NCBI GenBank assembly: GCA_943789135.1
Contig: CALSSY010000001.1
Location: 1-64,000, forward strand
From: an uncultured Bacteroidia bacterium
Lineage (GTDB): Bacteria > Bacteroidota > Bacteroidia > NS11-12g > UBA955
Reading direction: 5' to 3'
DNA: 64,000 nt
This document shows, in pieces, positions 57,691 through 64,000 of this stretch. The notes below the pieces were generated by a model. It was given only the letters and a program-made list of their open reading frames with translations. It did not search any database and was not told the origin of the DNA. The position numbers were made by a program, and so were the translations under genes. Numbering within the stretch: position 1 is the stretch's first letter; every line of letters starts with the position of its first letter.

Positions 57691-57723
57691 CAAATATAAT
57701 CTCTATATGCTAAATCGTAACAA
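57691..57723 (-). promoter_or_regulatory. Candidate promoter of the nucleoside transporter gene
   Basis: Minus strand TTG (57723-57721), 22 bases, TATATTTG (57698-57691). The box ends 12 bases before the ATG at 57678. The spacer is at the long end of the range. Confidence 0.5.
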
Positions 57724-57727
57724 TTAA

Positions 57728-58303
57728 TTAATTTGAAAATCCCATTCGATTTTCGATTCCATCTATCAAAGAATGGATAATTTTAATATGGATCTCTTGG
57801 GCTCTATCTGCATAATCACTTTTAGGAGCGCGGATCTCTAACTCGCATAAATCTTTGATTTTCCCGCCGTCTTTGCCTGTTAAAGCAATGGTGCGCATCC
57901 CTAAAGATTTTGCGGTTTCCAAAGCGTTTATAACATTGGCGCTATTGCCACTGGTTGAAATACCAAGTAGTACATCTCCAGTATTGCCATGTGCTTCTAC
58001 AAAACGTGAAAATATGTAGTCGTATCCATAATCATTTCCTACACATGTAATATGACTGCTGTCGCTTATTGCTAATGCGGGTAAGGCTTTTCGATTGTTT
58101 CTATACCTTCCTGTAAGTTCTTCTGCAAAGTGCATGGCATCACAATGGCTGCCGCCGTTGCCACAAGCGATGATTTTACCGCCGTTTTGGAATGCATTCA
58201 CAATTATGTTAATGGCTTCTTCAATTCGTTCAAAATTGCGTTCATCCGCCAAGAATGCTGCTAGGGTATTTTGTGCATCTAAGAAATGGTCTTTTGCTTT
58301 CAT
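57728..58303 (-). CDS. gmhA: Sedoheptulose-7-phosphate isomerase
   Basis: First step of ADP-heptose synthesis for lipopolysaccharide. SIS fold with [25 protein letters not shown], the sugar-phosphate loop [15 protein letters not shown] and the C-terminal [15 protein letters not shown]. The ATG at 58303 ([11 protein letters not shown]) is one base after the dsbD stop. A TTG at 58321 would overlap dsbD. About 191 residues. Confidence 0.93.
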   Translation of the reverse strand: MKAKDHFLDAQNTLAAFLADERNFERIEEAINIIVNAFQNGGKIIACGNGGSHCDAMHFAEELTGRYRNNRKALPALAISDSSHITCVGNDYGYDYIFSRFVEAHGNTGDVLLGISTSGNSANVINALETAKSLGMRTIALTGKDGGKIKDLCELEIRAPKSDYADRAQEIHIKIIHSLIDGIENRMGFSN

Positions 58304-58304
58304 T

Positions 58305-60431
58305 TTATGGATTTTTTGCAAATTCCTTTAGGCCTTCTTGAAGAAATTCAACAAAGGGTTCAACTTTAAATTGGAAGTAATCAGCTCCGTATGCAGGTTG
58401 CAATAATTCTTCATTAGAATTTAACAAACAATACAAGGGCTGAGTAGATTTTCCAAAGTAGTATTCTTGGAGTTCGGCATTTTTATCTCCTAAGGTTGTT
58501 ATGGTTTTGCCCGAACTGCGACTGGTGAAATATTCAGACTCGGATAATTTTATTTTCTTGTCATCTACGTACAAGGAAACAACAATGTATTTCTCCTTAA
58601 GAAGACTAAGTACTTTAGGGTCTGCCCAAACCTTCTCTTCCATTTTTCGACAGTTCACACAACCATGTCCTGTAAAGTCAATAAACAGTGGCTTCTTCTG
58701 TTCACGTGCACATGCGACAGCCTCGTCGTAATCAAAATAACTGTGTATGCCGTGAGGGCTATGTAAATAGTCGCTGTACTTCGGAGTTTGGCATATCCCT
58801 TCTTCTGATTCTGAGGCTCGATCCAATCTGAAATCTTGGGTGCTCATAGGAGGTAAATATCCTGCAAGTGCTTTTAAGGGAGCTCCAAACATTCCAGGGA
58901 TCATATAAGCAACAAATGAAAAGACGGCAATCACAAGGCCCAATCTGAAAACGCCTAAATTTGGATTTGGTGTGTCGTGATCAAACTGAATTTTACCAAG
59001 TAGATATAAGCCCAATAAGGTGAAAATTACAATCCAAATAGCCAGATAAATTTCACGGTCCAAAATTCCCCAATGATAGGTTTGATCTGGAATGCTTAGG
59101 AATTTCAAGGCAAACGCAAGTTCGACAAAACCTAAGACAACTTTAACCCCGTTAAGCCAACCACCACTTTTAGGTAGATTGTTCAACCATGAAGGAAACA
59201 AAGCAAGTAAACCAAATGGTATTGCAAATGCCAATGAGAATCCGAACATGGCAATAGCCGGACGCATAGCACCACCATGCACGGCTTCAACCAGAACCGT
59301 ACCCACTATTGGGCCGGTACAGGAGAATGATACCAAAGCGATTGTAATGGCCATGAAAACAGAGCCTGTAATTCCACCTTTATCTGCTTGTTTATCTACT
59401 TTGTTGACAATCCAAGAGGGGAGAGTGATTTCAAAAGCTCCAAAAAAACTAGCTGCAAAAACCACAAATATTATTGTGAAAAAGATATTAGGAGCCCAAT
59501 GTGTACTTAACCAATTCGCCGCATTTGCTCCAAACGCAAAGGCTACTATGGTTCCAACTATCGTGTAAAGAGCAATAATGGAAAAGGCAAAAACAAAGGT
59601 GTCGCGGAGCGCTATGGCTCTGTTTTTATTGCGAATGAAAAATGAAACCGTCATAGGAATCATCGGAAACACACAAGGCGTTAATAGTGCGGTAAGACCA
59701 CTCAAAAATGCTAAAATGAATAAACCCATCATGCCTTCCCCTTTTTCCTCAGATGCTTTTCCATTGAAGGTTTTGATTTCTGTAAGGGCTTCTTTCTTCT
59801 GATAATCTAGTACAGAAGATGTAGGTGAGGTTTTAGTCACAACTACGGGTGTATCTATTATATCTCCGGGTGTGTCAAATCCCGTATTTTTATCTATTGT
59901 CGATTTTGGTTCTATTGGCGCAACTGGAGTAGTCGCCTGAGCTGTACCTTGCACTTTTACAGGAGGAGCCTGAATGGCAATATCTCTTAAGTTTTCACAG
60001 CCTGATTCATTGCAAATTTGGCCGTTGAAAATTACAGAAATTCCTTTTAGGCCTTTCAAGACGCGGATTTTTTGGCGAAACTCGCCTTTAGCGGTGAATT
60101 CTCCGGTAGAGCAATTCCAAATTTCTTCCTCCTTCACCATATGGTCGCCAATGCCTTTGAATGTGCCTACTAACTCATAGGCAGCATCTGGAAGAAATTC
60201 CAATTGAGCACGTATGGGGCCATCGTATTCAGGGCAATCGCTTTTTTCACTGTAAACATGAAATCCTTCAGCAATTTCAAATTTGATAATCAAATCAATA
60301 ACATCACCAGCTTTGGCTTCAGATTTGCTATAGGTAGCAATAAATTTAGGTTTGGGGAAACCAGCGGCTGTCAATTGTAAAATGCCCGCGAATAGAATCA
60401 AAAAGGCAAATACGCGTTTGTTGAAAGTCAT
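58305..60431 (-). CDS. dsbD: Thiol:disulfide interchange protein DsbD
   Basis: Moves electrons from the cytoplasm across the inner membrane to periplasmic thiol partners. Signal peptide, N-terminal immunoglobulin-like domain (CNESGC pair near 140), eight-helix membrane core with cysteines in TPCVFPMIP and [10 protein letters not shown], and a C-terminal thioredoxin domain with C591xxC594 ([11 protein letters not shown]). 708 residues, complete. Followed by gmhA. Confidence 0.94.
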   Translation of the reverse strand: MTFNKRVFAFLILFAGILQLTAAGFPKPKFIATYSKSEAKAGDVIDLIIKFEIAEGFHVYSEKSDCPEYDGPIRAQLEFLPDAAYELVGTFKGIGDHMVKEEEIWNCSTGEFTAKGEFRQKIRVLKGLKGISVIFNGQICNESGCENLRDIAIQAPPVKVQGTAQATTPVAPIEPKSTIDKNTGFDTPGDIIDTPVVVTKTSPTSSVLDYQKKEALTEIKTFNGKASEEKGEGMMGLFILAFLSGLTALLTPCVFPMIPMTVSFFIRNKNRAIALRDTFVFAFSIIALYTIVGTIVAFAFGANAANWLSTHWAPNIFFTIIFVVFAASFFGAFEITLPSWIVNKVDKQADKGGITGSVFMAITIALVSFSCTGPIVGTVLVEAVHGGAMRPAIAMFGFSLAFAIPFGLLALFPSWLNNLPKSGGWLNGVKVVLGFVELAFALKFLSIPDQTYHWGILDREIYLAIWIVIFTLLGLYLLGKIQFDHDTPNPNLGVFRLGLVIAVFSFVAYMIPGMFGAPLKALAGYLPPMSTQDFRLDRASESEEGICQTPKYSDYLHSPHGIHSYFDYDEAVACAREQKKPLFIDFTGHGCVNCRKMEEKVWADPKVLSLLKEKYIVVSLYVDDKKIKLSESEYFTSRSSGKTITTLGDKNAELQEYYFGKSTQPLYCLLNSNEELLQPAYGADYFQFKVEPFVEFLQEGLKEFAKNP

Positions 60432-60436
60432 TCCTA

Positions 60437-60444
60437 CAAATTTA
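60437..60444 (-). promoter_or_regulatory. -7 box TAAATTTG five bases before dsbD
   Basis: Minus strand TAAATTTG, ending five bases before the dsbD ATG at 60431. No -33 TTG at normal spacing. Confidence 0.4.
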
Positions 60445-60552
60445 GGTTATTTTGACTTTTCTTAGGGGACATTCCTCACATTTTTGCGAACTGTGAAAAA
60501 CAAAATTCGTGCGTTCGACAAAATCACATTACGTTTGGATAGACATTTAATT

Positions 60553-62052
60553 ATGCCGCGTTATATATTCATTTGTTTTTACTTAATCGGGAATTTACTT
60601 CCTGGTACTTCATTTGCTCAAAACTCCCGTTCTATAAGCACCCGCGCTTATATAGACTCCTTTAAGGATATCGCAATGCAAGAAATGCGAACCAACGGTG
60701 TTCCTGCAAGTATTACACTTGGTCAGGGTATTTTAGAGAGTGCATCTGGAAATTCGCGTCTTTCAAAAGAGTGTAACAACCACTTCGGAATTAAGTGTCG
60801 CAAGAATTGGACGGGTAAATATTGCCTGGCCGATGACGATGCCAAGGATGAATGTTTTAGAGGGTATGATAATCCCTATGAGTCATATCGCGATCATTCC
60901 TTATTTCTCAAAAACAGCAGGAGATATGACTTCCTGTTTGAATTAAATCCACTCGATTATGAATCGTGGTCGCACGGTTTGAGAAAAGCGGGATATGCCA
61001 CCAATCCAGCTTACGGAAATATTCTAACGCGTATTATTGAGAAATACAATTTATCTCATTTCGATTCATTGGTCGTAATCGGAGAAGATTATTTCACCGA
61101 TGGGCCTGCTTCTCAAATTTCAGTTAATGGTATACCTGCGGTAGCAGCGAAGTCAGGGGATACGCCCGAAAGCATCGCAAAAGAACAAAAACTTGCCGAA
61201 TGGAAAATTTACAAGTACAACGATTTGCAACGAGATGATTTTATCAATCCAGGTGAGATTTTATACTTAAAGCCAAAGCGTAAAACAGCCACTGAGAATA
61301 CCCATATCATTAAACGTGGTGAATCCATGCACGATGTTTCTCAGATGTATGCGATAAAACTAAAGTCCTTAAGAAAGCTAAATCAATTATCTCCGGGGCA
61401 AGAGCCACAAATTGGAGAAGAATTGAATCTTAGCCAAAAGCGTAAGTCACCTCCAAAAGTAGTTACAGGTTCGGTGCCAATGTCTACGGCTGTTAAAGTG
61501 CTGCAACCTAAAGGTCAGTCAAACGATCAAACCCATGAGGTACAATCTGGTGAAACAATTGAATCCATTGCAGACAAATACCGTACTTCAGTTTTGAACT
61601 TGGTTCGTTGGAACGATTTGGAATATGCTGAAGTCAGTGTTGGCCAAGTGCTGGTATTGGCTCCTGGAATTAAATCCTCCACAGAGGTTCGCTCTGTATC
61701 AGTAGAAGAGGAAAGTTTGAAGTCACAAACACATACCGTGATGCGGGGTGAGACTGTTTACTCCATTGCACGCATGTACAAATTGGATCCACAGCAGTTA
61801 ATTCAAGCAAATGCACGGTTAAGAAATGGCGGGAGTCTTTTAGCAGATGAAGTGATTCAATTGTATCCTTCGGGAAAAAATTCCACAGAAAAATCCAATC
61901 AACCCACACGAGCGAGTATTCATTATGTGAAGCCAGGTGAAACCCTCTACGCAATTTCCCAAAAATACGGCGTAAGTGTAGATGCAATTAAAAACATCAA
62001 CCGTTTGCAGTCGAATTCAATTTGGGTTGGACAAAAACTGAAAGTGCCTTAA
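60553..62052 (+). CDS. Glucosaminidase with LysM repeats
   Basis: About 499 residues. Signal peptide (IFICFYLIGNLLPGTSFAQ). The catalytic domain (about 30-180) is a FlgJ-type N-acetylglucosaminidase: ITLGQGILESASGNSRLSKECNNHFGIKC. Then four LysM motifs (HIIKRGESMHDVSQMYAI, HEVQSGETIESIADKYRT, HTVMRGETVYSIARMYKL, HYVKPGETLYAISQKYGV) bind peptidoglycan. It cuts cell-wall glycan, for example in daughter-cell separation. The ATG at 60553 begins the signal peptide. Confidence 0.92.
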   Translation: MPRYIFICFYLIGNLLPGTSFAQNSRSISTRAYIDSFKDIAMQEMRTNGVPASITLGQGILESASGNSRLSKECNNHFGIKCRKNWTGKYCLADDDAKDECFRGYDNPYESYRDHSLFLKNSRRYDFLFELNPLDYESWSHGLRKAGYATNPAYGNILTRIIEKYNLSHFDSLVVIGEDYFTDGPASQISVNGIPAVAAKSGDTPESIAKEQKLAEWKIYKYNDLQRDDFINPGEILYLKPKRKTATENTHIIKRGESMHDVSQMYAIKLKSLRKLNQLSPGQEPQIGEELNLSQKRKSPPKVVTGSVPMSTAVKVLQPKGQSNDQTHEVQSGETIESIADKYRTSVLNLVRWNDLEYAEVSVGQVLVLAPGIKSSTEVRSVSVEEESLKSQTHTVMRGETVYSIARMYKLDPQQLIQANARLRNGGSLLADEVIQLYPSGKNSTEKSNQPTRASIHYVKPGETLYAISQKYGVSVDAIKNINRLQSNSIWVGQKLKVP

Positions 62053-63314
62053 CGAATTAAAAAATGTGCGGCACTCTCAACTTGCTGTTCTAAAATGATT
62101 TTTCCCATTTCTGAGGCACGCTTACGGGCATCTTCAATCGATGGTTGATAAACACTAAGAAGTTTCAAGTTGGACTGGGCTGCTACCATAAAGCCGGCTT
62201 TTTTAAGGCTGTTTATTAAAGGCTCATGTTCGTGTTCTTTATGATCGATAGCGCATCTAAAGCGGATTGCTGAATTCTGCATGATATTAACGCGAACCTT
62301 ATGCTCTGCAAAGCGTTCGAATAGCTCGCGTAGGTGGTCTTCGGCAATGAATGTGAAGTCAGAACTGCTTATTTCCAATAGCCATTGCTTATCTTTTAAA
62401 ATGAAACAAGGCGTTTGAATTCGATGCTCTCCTTCAAATACGCGAGTCCCAGTTTTGTCTTTATCGATGAAAGAACGCACATATAACGGTATTTTGGCTG
62501 CTTTCAGCGGTTGTATGGTCTTAGGGTGAATTACGGAAGCTCCATAATAGGCCAATTCTATTGCGTCGTTATAGGTCAGTTCTGGCAGTAATTCTGTGTT
62601 TTCAAAGCGTTTGGGATCTGCATTCAATACACCTGGTACATCTTTCCATATGGTAACACTTTCAGCATTAAGGCCTTTCCCAAAAATAGCAGCCGAATAA
62701 TCACTTCCTTCACGACCTAAAGTTGTTGTTTCTCCTTTTTCTCCGCGGCCCATAAACCCTTGTGTTATGATTAGGTTTTTCTTTGAAAGTGGCAATAATC
62801 TATTTTGAATAATTCTTTCTGTTTCTTCCCAATGAACACGTGCATCTCGATAACGACTGTCTGTGATGATAAAATTGCGCGCATCAATCCATTGTGTTCT
62901 GGTTCCTACTTTAAGTAGGTAGCTGCTTAATATTCTACTTGAGATTAGTTCCCCGTAGGTTACTATTTGATCGTAAAGGAAATCATAATCTTCGTGTAAT
63001 TGATCGTTTTCGACGATACATTCTAGTTCAAGAAAAAGGTTTTCTACCTCATTAATAAACATAATATCTGTATCATCAAATAATTCTTTTACAATATTTA
63101 AATGTGTCGATTTAACACTAAGTAATAATTCATTTAGTTCGGGCTTATTGTAAAAACAAGCATCTACCACAGATTCGAGTGCATTGGTTGTTTTACCTAT
63201 AGCCGACACCACTACGAGTATCTCTGCTTCTTGTTCGTTGGAAATGATGTTTGCTACATTTTTAATTCCTTCAGCATTTTTAACAGAAGCACCTCCGAAT
63301 TTATAAATTTTCAT
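62049..63314 (-). CDS. Aspartate kinase (monofunctional)
   Basis: First step of lysine/threonine synthesis, and so of the meso-DAP pathway with dapF. KFGGASVKNAEGIKNVA at the N-terminus, then LGREGSDYSAAIFGKGLNAESVTIWKDVPGV and, at about 300-420, ACT regulatory domains. 421 residues, complete. No homoserine dehydrogenase fusion. Its 3' end overlaps the LysM gene by four bases. Confidence 0.94.
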   Translation of the reverse strand: MKIYKFGGASVKNAEGIKNVANIISNEQEAEILVVVSAIGKTTNALESVVDACFYNKPELNELLLSVKSTHLNIVKELFDDTDIMFINEVENLFLELECIVENDQLHEDYDFLYDQIVTYGELISSRILSSYLLKVGTRTQWIDARNFIITDSRYRDARVHWEETERIIQNRLLPLSKKNLIITQGFMGRGEKGETTTLGREGSDYSAAIFGKGLNAESVTIWKDVPGVLNADPKRFENTELLPELTYNDAIELAYYGASVIHPKTIQPLKAAKIPLYVRSFIDKDKTGTRVFEGEHRIQTPCFILKDKQWLLEISSSDFTFIAEDHLRELFERFAEHKVRVNIMQNSAIRFRCAIDHKEHEHEPLINSLKKAGFMVAAQSNLKLLSVYQPSIEDARKRASEMGKIILEQQVESAAHFLIR

Positions 63315-63396
63315 TATTTTTTTTTCTAAATATTAAGGTAAATCAACACTTTTTGCCTTGTTTTGCAAAATAAACGCTTTCATTAAACAATTCCCT

Positions 63397-64000
63397 ATGC
63401 CCCAGTCGGAAATAACTACATTAGAGCAATTTATCGTTGACCAGCAAGCTTTGCACGTGAATGCAGACGGTTCCTTGAGTCGTATTTTTAGAGCCATAGA
63501 GTTGGCTGCAAAGATAGTAAATCGCGATGTGCGAAAGGCAGGTTTAATCGATATTTTAGGTGAAGATGGTTCGATCAATCCACATGGGGAAGATCAACAG
63601 AAATTGGATGTAATTGCCAATAACATTTTTATTTCCGCATTATCTCGCACCAAAGAGGTTTCGATGATCATTTCTGAAGAAAATGAGGGTATTGTTTATG
63701 TCGAAGGCTGCGAACATGAAAAGTATATTGTTGCCATTGATCCGCTTGATGGAAGTAGCAATATTGATGTGAATGTAAGTATTGGGTCTATTTTCTCCAT
63801 TTATCAGCGTCAGAACCCCGAGAATAGTCCGGGCATCGACGATTGTTTACAAACGGGGAATCAACAAGTTGCCGCTGGATATATATTTTACGGGAGTTCA
63901 ACGATGATGGTTTATACAACCGGTCAAGGAGTGAACGGTTTTACACTTGATGATGCCTTACAGGAATTTTGCTTGTCTCATCCACAAATACAAACACCTG
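63397..64000 (+). CDS. fbp: Fructose-1,6-bisphosphatase class I (5' part)
   Basis: Gluconeogenic phosphatase. 201 residues are visible from ATG 63397 and the gene runs off the right edge. The metal and phosphate binding DPLDGSSNIDVNVSIGSIF, EENEG, and the AMP-site N-terminus (LSRIFRAIELAAKIV) match the class I family. It is divergent from aspartate kinase, with an 82-base gap and no clear promoter match. Confidence 0.94.
   Translation, partial: MPQSEITTLEQFIVDQQALHVNADGSLSRIFRAIELAAKIVNRDVRKAGLIDILGEDGSINPHGEDQQKLDVIANNIFISALSRTKEVSMIISEENEGIVYVEGCEHEKYIVAIDPLDGSSNIDVNVSIGSIFSIYQRQNPENSPGIDDCLQTGNQQVAAGYIFYGSSTMMVYTTGQGVNGFTLDDALQEFCLSHPQIQTP

Noticed and set aside
1..64000. CRISPR arrays, insertion sequences, prophage, tRNA or rRNA genes
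   Set aside because: No repeat-spacer pattern, transposase, phage gene or cloverleaf-like stretch was seen; gene-free gaps are all shorter than 300 bases. A tRNA scan by software was not possible.

Overview
The window is a housekeeping-dense stretch of a Bacteroidota chromosome, most likely Flavobacteriales or a close relative. Four things point there. Perfect or near-perfect Bacteroidota promoters (TTG, about 19-20 bases, TAnnTTTG) lie before several genes. Shine-Dalgarno sequences are almost absent. Type IX secretion C-terminal tails occur. The gene families are typical of the phylum: a DUF4175-like protein, tandem OmpH/Skp genes, a LuxE-family acyltransferase, and CruF/CrtD carotenoid enzymes. 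Genes for a meso-diaminopimelate cell wall, carotenoids and DsbD/TlpA-type redox proteins suggest a pigmented, probably aerobic, Gram-negative cell. I saw no rRNA, tRNA, CRISPR array, insertion sequence or prophage.

Layout. 1-5 kb: the head of the division and cell wall (dcw) cluster on the minus strand, in the order mraZ, rsmH, ftsL, ftsI, murE, with a promoter, a DnaA-box-like 9-mer and a triple TGGGA MraZ-type operator in front. 5-10 kb: an exported protein of unknown function, lipA and a large secreted BNR-type protein. 10-12 kb: an ECF sigma / membrane anti-sigma pair coupled to dapF. 12-19 kb: htrA, dnaB, an unknown gene and clpC. 19-28 kb: an outer-membrane TamA/BamA-like protein, a SpoU methyltransferase, the DUF4175-like membrane protein and metG. 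28-31 kb: rpmH-rnpA-yidD and rpsF-rpsR-rplI. 31-40 kb: an RND/MMPL transporter, a LuxE-like gene, a lipoprotein, two OmpH genes, murI, uvrC and pabB. 40-46 kb: a response regulator, a TlpA-like lipoprotein, truB, a secreted protein and murB. 46-55 kb: crtZ-crtI-crtB and crtD-cruF on either side of radA, nfu and fadD. 55-64 kb: a repeat-rich small lipoprotein, a small T9SS-tail protein, a rhomboid, a nucleoside transporter, gmhA, dsbD, a LysM glucosaminidase, aspartate kinase and the start of fbp.

A striking feature is that seven genes (ftsI, lipA, the BNR protein, the DUF4175-like gene, metG, the RND transporter and murB) are each broken by one or more single-base frameshifts while both sides still read as good family sequence. 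Several breaks sit in short homopolymers and four of the genes are normally essential, so sequencing or assembly indels are the likeliest cause. I give each as one repaired gene.

The most interesting biological signals are regulatory. A strong AGGAGG Shine-Dalgarno stands before rplI inside the S6-S18-L9 operon of a lineage that normally hides its anti-Shine-Dalgarno. A recurrent TAnnTTTG box lies only 3-8 bases before at least eight start codons, suggesting leaderless or almost leaderless mRNAs. The mraZ leader carries a compact DnaA/MraZ regulatory region. A perfect 10-base inverted repeat overlaps the fadD start. No wholly new multi-gene system could be demonstrated.
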